A stretch of 64,000 nucleotides of DNA, taken from contig JBGSSF010000006.1 of assembly GCA_041737175.1 (NCBI GenBank), positions 62,001 to 126,000 of the forward strand. Reading direction: 5' to 3'. The notes below the pieces were generated by a model, which saw only the letters and a list, made by a program, of their open reading frames with translations, had not been told where the DNA came from and made no database searches. This document shows positions 1 to 8,458 of the stretch, one piece after another (positions within the stretch are counted from its first letter, which is position 1; every line of letters begins with the position of its first letter). Source of the stretch: UBA5072 sp041737175 (GTDB taxonomy: Bacteria > Bacteroidota > Bacteroidia > Bacteroidales > UBA10428). Position numbers and translations under genes: made by a program.

Positions 1-396
1 TCTGGAGAACTTTATGCCAGCCGTTTTTCCAACAGGACCCAGTCGCACCAGAGCGCTTTGGGATTTTACATAACCGGAAACCCTTACCAGGGAGGACAGG
101 GTTATTCGATGATGCTTACAGGCGTTGACACAGGCTATAACGACCATGCCCGGGTCAGATCGATTGTCGTTCATGGCGCCAGCTATGCAACACATCAATA
201 CGTGCAGGAATACGGCAGGTTGGGCCGTAGCTTTGGATGCCCGGCCCTGCCTCCCCGGCTGAATGATGAAATCATCAATTGCATTAAAGAAGGCTCTGTA
301 CTTTTCAGCTATTATCCTGATGAACTTTATCTGAACGGATCCCCTGTTCTGGGTTCGATTCCCCGCGAAGGGACTGCGTCAGATTCCGTCTTTTAA
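1..396 (+). CDS. Murein L,D-transpeptidase catalytic domain protein (YkuD_2-like), 5'-truncated
   Basis: Only the C-terminal 131 residues lie in the window; the frame is open from base 1, so the start is upstream. The visible part carries the family's order of motifs: a GFYITGNPYQGG strand, an IVVHGASY segment supplying a histidine, and GRSFGCPALP supplying the catalytic cysteine. Enzymes with this fold form or exchange 3-3 peptide cross-links in peptidoglycan, or anchor proteins to it, in the periplasm. It is a different family from the larger L,D-transpeptidase encoded convergently next door; their stop codons overlap by a few bases. Family assignment is solid; the substrate is unknown. Confidence 0.85.
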   Translation, partial: SGELYASRFSNRTQSHQSALGFYITGNPYQGGQGYSMMLTGVDTGYNDHARVRSIVVHGASYATHQYVQEYGRLGRSFGCPALPPRLNDEIINCIKEGSVLFSYYPDELYLNGSPVLGSIPREGTASDSVF

Positions 397-2033
397 ATAC
401 CCATCCATGGTGTGAATTCTTCCATTTCCTTTTTATCGATGCCATAAATGTCCTTGTAAAAGTATACATTGCCTGTTTCGTCTGCTTCACAGGTGATGTA
501 CCGGATGTGTAGGGATAACCTGCCCTTGATATTGACATCGTAATGGCGGCCGCTCCGGATCAGGTTGTTGATGTCGGTGGTATCGGTATTGATTTCACGA
601 ATTATATAACCTGCAAGTCTTTCGGGATCCTTAACCCGGATACAGCCGTGTGAAAAGGCGCGTATATCTTTGTTAAACAACGCTTTGCTGGGCGTATCGT
701 GCAGGTATATAGCATAAGGATTTGAAAAGAGGAATTTGACCTTGCCCAGTGAATTGTCAGATCCCCGGTTCTGTCTGAAGGTATAATTAAAATTGTCTGC
801 GGACAATTCAGCCATATTGATGGAGGATTCACTGACGGTCTGGAAGTTTTCATCCAGGATCCGGAACCCGTTTCTTTTCAGGTAACCTGAATCGGCTTTG
901 ATTTTCGGCAGCATCTCGTTCATGGCTATTTTTTTAGGAACATACCACACCGGGTTGGTGATAATGGTTACCATAGTGCCGGTCAACCTGGGAGTTGGCG
1001 ATGAGGGATGGCCGACTACAACCCGGAAGGTATCAACGAGCTTATTGTGATTGAATATTTTAAGCCGGTAGGCAGGTATGTTCACATAGAGCAACGCCGA
1101 ATCCGGAGTTCCCTGTTTCCTTAGCCTGTCGAGGTTAAGCGCCAGTTTCTTATACCTGTACATTGAGCTCTGTCCCAGGGCTTCAATTGTATTGATACCC
1201 GGTTTGCCGTCGGGATTGAGACCGTGGTAACGCTGAAACTCCATTAAAGCAGCGGTAAGATCCTTCTCATGACTATTTTTCCCGAAGTATCCGGTAGCTG
1301 TGAGTATCTCTTTGATTTTTTTCCGGAGCAGGGCTGAATCTTCCACCGGGTAGCTGATCGTGGTCCACTGGTCGGTAAGGCGATTGGTGCGCAGGTATTT
1401 TTCAGTGGCCTTTTGAAGCCGGGCGTATTCTATGAACCGTGGTTGAAGTGACAACACGCTCATCTGAATATTTCCATGCCGGACGCCCTCATGAAGGACC
1501 AAAGGCAGTTCGGTAAACCAGTCCTGTGAAAACAGCGCCGAATCCACCGGTATATAACCTGTATGGAGATGGACCATAAAACCGAGCAGGGCATCCGTCA
1601 TCAGCAATTCGAACTCGGTCTTGCGTGTCATGACTTCGTCTTCCCGGGTATGGCTTACTATGGCCTGCTGCAATTCTCTCAGGGCCGGCATGTGGTAATG
1701 CGAGGGTTCCAGTCCGTATTCCCTTGCCTGACCGATGAGTTCTAAAAGATTATCGGCTCTTTTGCAAATGCCCCTGGCATGTGTCCAAACTGGTTTGTTC
1801 CCATCCAGCAGGTAAAAATTCCTGACGCTCTCAAAAAGCATCATTTTTTCCCCGTGGATCATGGGCTCGTTAAAAACTGCGAAGTCACTCAGGGTGTTTC
1901 CGAGCGAATCGATGCCTGCCGGCGTTAAGTATTCAAATCCCAAATCATTCTGTTTCTTCGGGCTTTGCAAATAACTGGTGCTTAACAGCAGAATTAACGC
2001 CAGCGGAAAAATCGGGAAGAAAGGTCTTAACAT
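393..2033 (-). CDS. L,D-transpeptidase, YcbB/LdtD-like, with peptidoglycan-binding domain
   Basis: About 546 residues. The chosen ATG gives an N-terminal hydrophobic signal or anchor segment (MLRPFFPIFPLALILLL); an upstream in-frame ATG at 2087 would add 18 polar residues before it and is less likely. Next come a scaffold region, a PG_binding_1-like segment near residues 255-290 (FQRYHGLNPDGKPG), and a YkuD catalytic domain from about residue 314 with SHGCIRV near residue 464, which supplies the active-site His and Cys. The protein should act in the periplasm, making 3-3 cross-links between stem peptides. It lies downstream of the TapB-like gene on the same strand, but a long palindrome separates them, so co-transcription is doubtful. 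Confidence 0.9.
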   Translation of the reverse strand: MLRPFFPIFPLALILLLSTSYLQSPKKQNDLGFEYLTPAGIDSLGNTLSDFAVFNEPMIHGEKMMLFESVRNFYLLDGNKPVWTHARGICKRADNLLELIGQAREYGLEPSHYHMPALRELQQAIVSHTREDEVMTRKTEFELLMTDALLGFMVHLHTGYIPVDSALFSQDWFTELPLVLHEGVRHGNIQMSVLSLQPRFIEYARLQKATEKYLRTNRLTDQWTTISYPVEDSALLRKKIKEILTATGYFGKNSHEKDLTAALMEFQRYHGLNPDGKPGINTIEALGQSSMYRYKKLALNLDRLRKQGTPDSALLYVNIPAYRLKIFNHNKLVDTFRVVVGHPSSPTPRLTGTMVTIITNPVWYVPKKIAMNEMLPKIKADSGYLKRNGFRILDENFQTVSESSINMAELSADNFNYTFRQNRGSDNSLGKVKFLFSNPYAIYLHDTPSKALFNKDIRAFSHGCIRVKDPERLAGYIIREINTDTTDINNLIRSGRHYDVNIKGRLSLHIRYITCEADETGNVYFYKDIYGIDKKEMEEFTPWMGI

Positions 2034-2135
2034 GATTCCAAGTGTTGGTTTCTGCCTGTGTATACGACAGTCCCCATACGGAATCAATATTATTTACACC
2101 AACACGGAACGGGATTTGATGAAATTGTAAAAACC

Positions 2136-2163
2136 GTAGAGACGCGATTAATCGCGTCTCTAC
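2136..2163. repeat. Perfect 28-bp palindrome
   Basis: The left arm GTAGAGACGCGATT is followed directly by its exact reverse complement, with no spacer. It starts 7 bases past the stop of the TapB-like gene (- strand) and is followed on that strand by GGTTTTTAC, so it could end transcription as a hairpin. Its perfect symmetry and GC-rich arms in an AT-rich spacer also fit a dispersed REP-like palindromic element. Confidence 0.75.
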
Positions 2164-2170
2164 CAGATAT

Positions 2171-2860
2171 TTACTTTTTCAGCGCCGTTAACACATTCGA
2201 CCCCAGCAGTTTTCCGTCGGAACTGTAGGTTTCACTTTTAACCATACCCACGCCTTTCGCATACCATTCCACACCCTTGCTTTTCATGTTCATCATCATT
2301 TTCATGGCTACGTCGTAGGATATCTTATAGCATTCGAAGGTGCCTGCCGGAGTGGTAATGCTTTCAACAGCATCTACCTTCCTGTTGGAGATGTTCATGG
2401 TAATATTCATGATGGTCATGCCTCCGCTTGAGAAGGACATTTTCATGTCCCCGTTCTTCAGAACATCTCCGGCTTTCATGGATGCAGGAATCTCCAGGGC
2501 GCCTCCTTCCATTTTCATTTCCATGTCCTTATACGCTTCCATGGATTCCTGGCTCATGAAGTTCTTCATATCGATGTAATACACGCCTCCTTCACACCTG
2601 GCTTTCAATTCGATGGACCCAAGGCTCTTCCCCTTTGCATCAAAGCTTTCTGCAGCCACTGTAACTTCAGTGGAACCTGCCGATTTTTTGATGCTGGTGA
2701 TCTTTTGAATGCTGGATCCGGTTAATCCTCCCTTTTTATCATATTGCTTGTACTCCAGCTGCGCATTTTCCATGTCGGGGTAATACATGGGACAATCCTG
2801 TGCAAGGATTCCTCCTAAAAAAATACTGCATACCATGCAGCTTGTTAAAATTCTTTTCAT
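2171..2860 (-). CDS. TapB-like secreted protein (DUF3108-type)
   Basis: About 229 residues. The chosen ATG opens a signal peptide (MKRILTSCMVCSIFLGGILAQ) ending in a plausible signal peptidase I site; a longer in-frame start 36 bases upstream would place polar residues ahead of it. The mature part is beta-rich and methionine-rich, with repeated hydrophobic-strand patterns and TPAGTFECYKISYDV, typical of the TapB/DUF3108 lipid-binding-like families common in Bacteroidota. The molecular role is unknown; an envelope or periplasmic location is inferred from the signal peptide. A TAnnTTTG box lies 23 bases upstream of this start. Confidence 0.65.
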   Translation of the reverse strand: MKRILTSCMVCSIFLGGILAQDCPMYYPDMENAQLEYKQYDKKGGLTGSSIQKITSIKKSAGSTEVTVAAESFDAKGKSLGSIELKARCEGGVYYIDMKNFMSQESMEAYKDMEMKMEGGALEIPASMKAGDVLKNGDMKMSFSSGGMTIMNITMNISNRKVDAVESITTPAGTFECYKISYDVAMKMMMNMKSKGVEWYAKGVGMVKSETYSSDGKLLGSNVLTALKK

Positions 2861-2883
2861 GATAGGTTGAGATAAAGTTTTAT

Positions 2884-2891
2884 CAAAACTA
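2884..2891 (-). promoter_or_regulatory. Candidate -7 box (TAGTTTTG) for the TapB-like gene
   Basis: Matches the Bacteroidota -7 consensus TAnnTTTG, 23 bases before the chosen ATG. No convincing -33 TTTG was found at the expected spacing, so this rests on one box. Confidence 0.35.
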
Positions 2892-2999
2892 ACCAATTTA
2901 TTTCAGGATCGGCATGATGTTTATCGGTAATTTGGACTGAAATTTGTGCACGTTGTGCTAACTTTCCATGCATAATAAATCAGGTCAAATCACCAAACC

Positions 3000-4619
3000 A
3001 TGAAACGAATTACCCTTATTGCCGCGGCTTTCATGCTGGGTTTCCCGTTGAAAGCATCCGATCCCCAGGAGGTAACCTCACAGATCAAAGATGTCACGGT
3101 TTTCCTGCGGGGCGCGCAGGTGACGCGACAGGCGAAGATAGCACTGCAAAAAGGAACTACAACGCTTGCTTTCCGTGAACTGCCTCTTCATATTGATCCA
3201 CAAAGCATACAGGCAAGGGGTGAAGGAAATTTCGTGATCCTGTCGCTCCTGCACCAGGTGAATTATCTTGCCAGTCAGCGTAAAAATGCGGAGGTGAAAA
3301 TCCTTCAGGATTCGCTCAGGCATTATGAGGAACAGCTCGCCTATACCGGCAGCATGCAGTCCGTTATGAAAAGCGAGGAAGAGCTGCTTCTTGCCAACCG
3401 CAGCATCGGGGGTGATGAAAAAGGGGTGATCATGAGTGAACTTAAAACCGCTGCTGATTTCTTCAGGGCCAGGCTTACGGAGATCAAGAAAGAACAGCTC
3501 AAGCTCACCCGGGAGACAACCCGGCTGAATGAAAGAATCGAGAAAATACGCAGCCAGCTGAATTTAATGAGCGCCGGATTGAACAAACCCACCTCGGAAA
3601 TCCTTGTGAATGTCACCTGCAATGAAAATATGACGGCCAACCTGTGGCTCACCTATGCGGTTACCGAAGCCGGATGGGCACCGGCATACGATGTCAGGGC
3701 CAAAGACGTCCTGAATCCGGTGCAACTGGTGTACAATGCCCGGGTTACGCAAAATACGGGCGAAGACTGGGACAAAGTCGCGATAAAGCTGTCCACTGCC
3801 AATCCGCAGCAACGCGGCGATAAGCCCGACCTGCAGCCCTGGTATCTTGATTTTGAGCAAGATTACCGGGCCTTAAGTGAATACAACGTGGCCAGACCAG
3901 GTACGACCAAGAAAGCAGCCTATGCTGCCCCGATGGTAGCTGAAGATGCAGCCGAGTTGAAAATGGAGGAGGCCGTAACCGCCGCAACGTACACTGAAAT
4001 CACCGAAGGCCAGACCAACCTGGAATTCAACATCAAGATACCCTATGACATACCATCGGATAACAAACAGTACACCATCAATATACAGGACAATACCCTG
4101 CCTGCCACCTATGAATATTACTGCATCCCCAAACTAGACCGGGAAGCTTTTTTGGTAGCACATATCACAGGCTGGGAGAATTTCAACCTGTTATCCGGTG
4201 AAATCAACCTGTTTTTCGAAGGAACCTATGTGGGGAAATCCTACCTGAACGTCCGGAACACGAATGATACCCTGGACCTGTCGCTCGGCCGCGACAAAGG
4301 CATTGTGGTCACCCGTGTCAAGATGAAAGATTTCACCGAACAAAAAACGGTCGGTAGCAATAAAAGAGAAACAAGGGCCTGGGAAATAACCATCCGGAAC
4401 AACAAAAGGCAGGCTGTTGCTCTTCATCTGGAAGATCAGCTGCCTGTATCGATGAATAAAGATATACAGGTTGAACCGATGGAATATACAGGGGGCAAGT
4501 ACAATCAGGAGACCGGACGCATTATCTGGAGATTCCGCATGGAACCTTCGGCCGAAAAGAAGATGAGGGTGTCATTTGCCGTTAAGTACCCCAAGGATCA
4601 GAGGGTATTTATCGAGTGA
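3000..4619 (+). CDS. MuiA-family protein (DUF4140 + DUF4139)
   Basis: 539 residues. A signal peptide (MKRITLIAAAFMLGFPLKAS) is followed by a DUF4140-type N-terminal strand region beginning ITDVTVFLRGAQVTR-like (ITD read as IKD here), a coiled coil at about residues 95-185 rich in Lys/Glu/Leu, and a C-terminal DUF4139 beta domain with LWLTYAVTEAGWAPAYDVRA and the closing KKMRVSFAVKYPKD. The family is named after a mucoidy inhibitor but its biochemical activity is not established; most members are exported. Transcribed alone, divergent from the TapB-like gene and convergent with the nitroreductase. Confidence 0.8.
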   Translation: MKRITLIAAAFMLGFPLKASDPQEVTSQIKDVTVFLRGAQVTRQAKIALQKGTTTLAFRELPLHIDPQSIQARGEGNFVILSLLHQVNYLASQRKNAEVKILQDSLRHYEEQLAYTGSMQSVMKSEEELLLANRSIGGDEKGVIMSELKTAADFFRARLTEIKKEQLKLTRETTRLNERIEKIRSQLNLMSAGLNKPTSEILVNVTCNENMTANLWLTYAVTEAGWAPAYDVRAKDVLNPVQLVYNARVTQNTGEDWDKVAIKLSTANPQQRGDKPDLQPWYLDFEQDYRALSEYNVARPGTTKKAAYAAPMVAEDAAELKMEEAVTAATYTEITEGQTNLEFNIKIPYDIPSDNKQYTINIQDNTLPATYEYYCIPKLDREAFLVAHITGWENFNLLSGEINLFFEGTYVGKSYLNVRNTNDTLDLSLGRDKGIVVTRVKMKDFTEQKTVGSNKRETRAWEITIRNNKRQAVALHLEDQLPVSMNKDIQVEPMEYTGGKYNQETGRIIWRFRMEPSAEKKMRVSFAVKYPKDQRVFIE

Positions 4620-4627
4620 TTCCTGGT

Positions 4628-5245
4628 TTATTCAATGATTTCCATTGAATCCGCCAGGTTGGGTTTTATCTTGGGTTTATGTTCTGAACGGGGTTTCCCG
4701 ATAACGACAAATGCAAGCATCCTTTCAGGAGCCTTAATCTTAAGCATTTTCTCGAGTTCCTCACGCGCAAACATGGCGCCGCTAAGCCAGCAAGCTCCAT
4801 AACCCATATCAACGGCAGCCAGCAGGATATTTTGTATGCTCGCGCCTGCGCTCTGAATGTCGGGATGATTTCTGATCTCATTAATGACATCATGTGAAAT
4901 TTCAACAGCGCTTTCAAGAACAGTCTCGTAGGGCTTGGTAACCAGAATAAGCACTACGGGAGCATCTTTAAAAAAGGTGGAGAACCAGGTGACCTGTTTC
5001 TTCACATTGCCTGCAGCAATGGATTTCGATGAAGGCAGTTCCTCAATTTTCTGGGCAACAACATCAGCCATATTATTCAGGAGGTCATTGTTCATGATGG
5101 CGATATACCTCCAGGGCTGAAAATTATTTACACTGGGGGCCAAACCGGCCAGCCTTACCATTTCCCTTACATCGCTCAGAGGAATTTTTTCATCACTGAA
5201 AATCCTCACGCTGGTGCGTGCTTCAATAGCTGCTTTAAGTTCCAT
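4628..5245 (-). CDS. Nitroreductase family protein (FMN-dependent)
   Basis: About 205 residues, usual for small nitroreductases. The ATG opening MELKAAIEARTSVRIF was chosen because that is the canonical family N-terminus with the FMN-phosphate-binding RTSVR segment; a longer frame upstream adds 42 atypical residues over the divergent promoter region. LAPSVNNFQPWRYIAI (substrate/FMN pocket) and GYGACWLSGA (late conserved segment) are both present. Likely an NAD(P)H-dependent FMN oxidoreductase in the cytoplasm; the physiological substrate cannot be read from sequence. It is divergent from the CheR gene, sharing a 142-base intergenic region. Confidence 0.85.
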   Translation of the reverse strand: MELKAAIEARTSVRIFSDEKIPLSDVREMVRLAGLAPSVNNFQPWRYIAIMNNDLLNNMADVVAQKIEELPSSKSIAAGNVKKQVTWFSTFFKDAPVVLILVTKPYETVLESAVEISHDVINEIRNHPDIQSAGASIQNILLAAVDMGYGACWLSGAMFAREELEKMLKIKAPERMLAFVVIGKPRSEHKPKIKPNLADSMEIIE

Positions 5246-5387
5246 AGACTTAATATTTTCATCTAAAGTAAAATATTTTTCAATAAAAATGAAACCCGCG
5301 GCGGAAATATTGGTAGACAAGTATACACTTTGACAAAAAAATAGAAAACGGATTGAAATCGAAGTGTACAAATCGGGGTGTGTTGTT

Positions 5388-6227
5388 ATGATGGTGACGG
5401 ACCAGGATTATCAGCTTTTTGTATTTGCCTTAAAGAATTCTTCCAAATATGACTTCAGCCAATACTCTGAAAAGTCATTGAAGCGTAGGATATTAAAGGT
5501 ATTGACTGATCATTCCATGAACATCACCAGCCTGGTTTCCCGCATCAAAAATGACCCTGAATTTGTTGAAAGCATCGTAAAAGAAATCACTGTCAACACC
5601 ACTGAGCTTTTCCGTGATCCCCAGGTTTGGCAGACCATACGCTTTACCATCCTTCCCCGCTTCAAGAACAATTCCGTTATCAATATCTGGCACGCAGGCT
5701 GTTCCACAGGACAGGAAGTATATTCCATGCTGATCCTTTTAAATGAGCTGGATATGCTTGACAAGGCCAAGGTGTATGCCACGGATATCAACACCGATGT
5801 TATGGATATAGCCCGGCAGGGAGAATACAAATACCGGTTTAACCTGGCTTACCTTGATAATTTTGACAAGGTGATCAAGGAAAATCCTTACAATTACGAG
5901 GAATACAATGATGTTCCCTATGAAAAGTATTTCAAGCTGGATAAAGCCAACGATACGATCAAAATGCTTCCTTTTCTCAGGGAGAAAGCCGTTTTCAAAA
6001 AGCATGACCTGGTTACCGAAAACAACACGCTGTATGTTAAGTTTGACCTGATCCTGTGCCGGAATGTGATCATTTATTTTAATTATAACCTGCAGTGCAG
6101 GGTATTTGACCTTTTTCATCAGAATCTTTACGATTCCGGGTGTCTGATCATGGGAATGCATGAGACCATCCTGGGACCTCCGGCTTCCCGGTATCAAAAA
6201 AAAGGACATGCATACTTTAAAAATTGA
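5388..6227 (+). CDS. cheR: CheR-type protein-glutamate methyltransferase, motifs intact
   Basis: About 279 residues, near full length for CheR. The ATG at 5388 (or the adjacent one at 5391) is preferred over an upstream GTG. The N-terminal helical domain (YDFSQYSEKSLKRRI, then NTTELFRDP) precedes a Rossmann SAM domain with WHAGCSTGQE at about residues 101-109, the ribose-binding ATDIN with Asp133, and CRNVIIYF at about 224-231. All key SAM-contact motifs are kept, so it should transfer methyl groups from SAM to glutamates. CheR normally modifies chemoreceptors; none is encoded nearby. First gene of a block of signalling genes on the + strand. Confidence 0.9.
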   Translation: MMVTDQDYQLFVFALKNSSKYDFSQYSEKSLKRRILKVLTDHSMNITSLVSRIKNDPEFVESIVKEITVNTTELFRDPQVWQTIRFTILPRFKNNSVINIWHAGCSTGQEVYSMLILLNELDMLDKAKVYATDINTDVMDIARQGEYKYRFNLAYLDNFDKVIKENPYNYEEYNDVPYEKYFKLDKANDTIKMLPFLREKAVFKKHDLVTENNTLYVKFDLILCRNVIIYFNYNLQCRVFDLFHQNLYDSGCLIMGMHETILGPPASRYQKKGHAYFKN

Positions 6228-6238
6228 GTCAGTTACGA

Positions 6239-6246
6239 TATATTTG
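6239..6246 (+). promoter_or_regulatory. Candidate -7 box (TATATTTG) before the GAF/PAS sensor
   Basis: TAnnTTTG match in the 62-base gap after cheR, 43 bases before the next ATG. It suggests the sensor may have its own promoter besides any read-through from cheR. No clear -33 element was seen. Confidence 0.35.
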
Positions 6247-6289
6247 ATTAATTTGATAACCAAAAGATTATTTTTCTAAACAAGGAAAA

Positions 6290-8458
6290 ATGGAAAAAAA
6301 AGCCCACATAGCTGCCCTGAACAATAAAATCCTTCTGGGCCTATGGTTTGTCCTGTTTGCAATCGTGGTTCTCTTTGTTAACTGGTTATTCTCCAAACCT
6401 TTAAAGCAAGACGATGCGGTTATCAGTCAATTGGCTGCCACCCACCGGCAGATTACACGTCTGAAAGCGCTGCATGCTGAATATATTTTGAACTTTGACA
6501 AAGGAGATTATCTTTTCATCTCGCCTGAGAATGTTACGGAGACAGAGGCAAAATCAGTAATCAACTCCGTAAAACAGGATCTGCAATACTATGCTTCGGT
6601 CAGCTATCTCCGCAGAAAGCCTGACATGATGAATCGCCTCGATGAATTATCCGGTTCACTTGCCGGTTTTGAAAATAATCTCAATGATTTCTTCCTGGTA
6701 TACAGGGAACGGGGTAATTCAAAAAGCGGTCTCGTATCACGCTGGAGGGAGTTGAGCAACCGGATGCTGAATGTAACCAATCCGCCTTCTTCTGATGCAT
6801 TGAATAAACTGAACCTGATCAGGCGGTCAGAATCCGATTACCTGTTGGCGCGTGATCCCCTGGTCCTGGAAAACATTTCCATGCTTTGCGAAGAGTTGCG
6901 CGGTGAAATTATGCCCGAAGAGGGAGGAATTGATCTCGCCGATCTGGATGCCTACATCTCTTTGACCGGAAGTCTTCTGGCACTTGACAAACGAATAGGC
7001 AGTGCAGAGACCAATGGCATCCTTGCCAATCTGACACGTTCCCTGAAAGAATTACCGGTCGTTTTTGAGAATACACAAAACCTGATCCGGGAATCCGGCA
7101 CAAAAATCCGGTTTTGGTGGACCATTGCACGCCTTCTCGTGCTGGTACTCATTATTGCCGGATGCATTTACTTTGTTCTCGGCATAGTCGGGAGGCAGGT
7201 TTTTCTTCCCCTGAAACGGCTTGGTGGTTTCGCACAGAAACTGGCACAAGGAGAATTGCCCGAAGAAAAAGTGATGCCCGGGAAAGTCCCCGAGATGATA
7301 GTCCTGCAGGAAAATTTGGGAAAACATGTATTGGGACTGCACGACAAAGTAGACTTTACCCGATCGATGAACGAGAAAAGAAATGATGCCCGTCTCACCC
7401 TGGCAGGCGAAAATGATGTTCTGGGTAAGGAATTGCTTGTGCTGCAGCAACAAATACTTGAAACTGCAGAACTGCAATTGAAAAATGAGGAGGAAAACCT
7501 CAGAAGACGATACATCAATGAAGGTTTGGCCAAATTTGGTGATATCCTCAGGTCAAAAAGCAATGACATTCATGCCCTGGGCGATGCTTTCATCCGCGAG
7601 ATCGTAAAATACCTGAATGCCATCCAGGGTGGATTCTTTCTGTTTGATGATACGGAGAAATCCGCTCCTGTTCTGAACCTGGTATCCGCTTTTGCTTACA
7701 ACCGCAAAAAATACCTGCAGACGTCGATCGCCTATGGCGAAGGACTGGTTGGAACCTGCGCCAGGGAAAAGCAGTTTATCAATCTTACGGAAATCCCTCC
7801 GGGATACATCAGCATCACATCAGGTTTGGGAGATACCCTTCCTGATAACCTGTTGCTCATTCCGGTGCTTCAAGAAAATGAACTGATTGGCGTGCTTGAA
7901 ATCGCTTCCTTGCATAAATACAAGGAACATGAAATTGAGTTTGCCCAGGAAGTAGCACATAGTCTTGGATCAACCATTGTCAATACGCGCAACAACCAGC
8001 GTACTTCCGATCTTCTGACAAAATCACAACAGCAGGCACTTGAAATGGCCGAGCAGGAGGAAGAGATGCGCCAGAATATGGAGGAATTAAAAGCCACCCA
8101 GGAGGAATCAAGCCGGCGTGAAGAGGAATTCAAGGGAATTGCCGATGCCATTGAAAGAGCGCTGTTCATCGTTGAATATGATCTTGACGGACGTATCAGG
8201 CATGTAAATGAACGGTTGTGCATTTTCACCGGGTACACGTATGAAGAGGTCATCGGACATACCCATCAGGAAATTTTTGAAGGCAGCCTGGCCCCTGATA
8301 AGCAGTTCTGGGAAGATGTTCAGCTCAATACAAATTATTTATGCACCGAACAGATTAAAATCGGACAAAGCACGATCCGTTTAAAAGAACATTTCACCAT
8401 TGTTCAAAACAAGGATGGTATCACTGTGAAATACATCAATTTTGCTACAGATGACTGA
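6290..8458 (+). CDS. Membrane sensor: extracytoplasmic domain, GAF, coiled coil, PAS; no kinase domain
   Basis: 722 residues. TM1 lies at about 17-37, then an extracytoplasmic helical region of about 240 residues, TM2 at about 277-300, a HAMP-like stretch, a GAF domain at about 410-567, a Glu/Gln-rich coiled coil (QEEEMRQNMEELKATQEE) at about 583-600, and a PAS domain to the end (RALFIVEYDLDGRIRHVNERL). There is no histidine kinase, cyclase or phosphatase domain, so output must pass through a partner. The coil resembles signalling helices in Bacteroidota receptors and is repeated in the SpoIIE protein downstream. Its stop overlaps the next start by 8 bases, implying translational coupling. 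Confidence 0.8.
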   Translation: MEKKAHIAALNNKILLGLWFVLFAIVVLFVNWLFSKPLKQDDAVISQLAATHRQITRLKALHAEYILNFDKGDYLFISPENVTETEAKSVINSVKQDLQYYASVSYLRRKPDMMNRLDELSGSLAGFENNLNDFFLVYRERGNSKSGLVSRWRELSNRMLNVTNPPSSDALNKLNLIRRSESDYLLARDPLVLENISMLCEELRGEIMPEEGGIDLADLDAYISLTGSLLALDKRIGSAETNGILANLTRSLKELPVVFENTQNLIRESGTKIRFWWTIARLLVLVLIIAGCIYFVLGIVGRQVFLPLKRLGGFAQKLAQGELPEEKVMPGKVPEMIVLQENLGKHVLGLHDKVDFTRSMNEKRNDARLTLAGENDVLGKELLVLQQQILETAELQLKNEEENLRRRYINEGLAKFGDILRSKSNDIHALGDAFIREIVKYLNAIQGGFFLFDDTEKSAPVLNLVSAFAYNRKKYLQTSIAYGEGLVGTCAREKQFINLTEIPPGYISITSGLGDTLPDNLLLIPVLQENELIGVLEIASLHKYKEHEIEFAQEVAHSLGSTIVNTRNNQRTSDLLTKSQQQALEMAEQEEEMRQNMEELKATQEESSRREEEFKGIADAIERALFIVEYDLDGRIRHVNERLCIFTGYTYEEVIGHTHQEIFEGSLAPDKQFWEDVQLNTNYLCTEQIKIGQSTIRLKEHFTIVQNKDGITVKYINFATDD

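Noticed and set aside
2931..2966. Promoter TTTG ... TAACTTTC before the MuiA-family gene
   Set aside because: Spacer of about 24 bases is too long for the Bacteroidota consensus and the -7 box has a mismatch.
5364..5390. Upstream GTG start for the first CheR
   Set aside because: Adds eight residues unlike the family; two tandem ATGs follow at the expected place.
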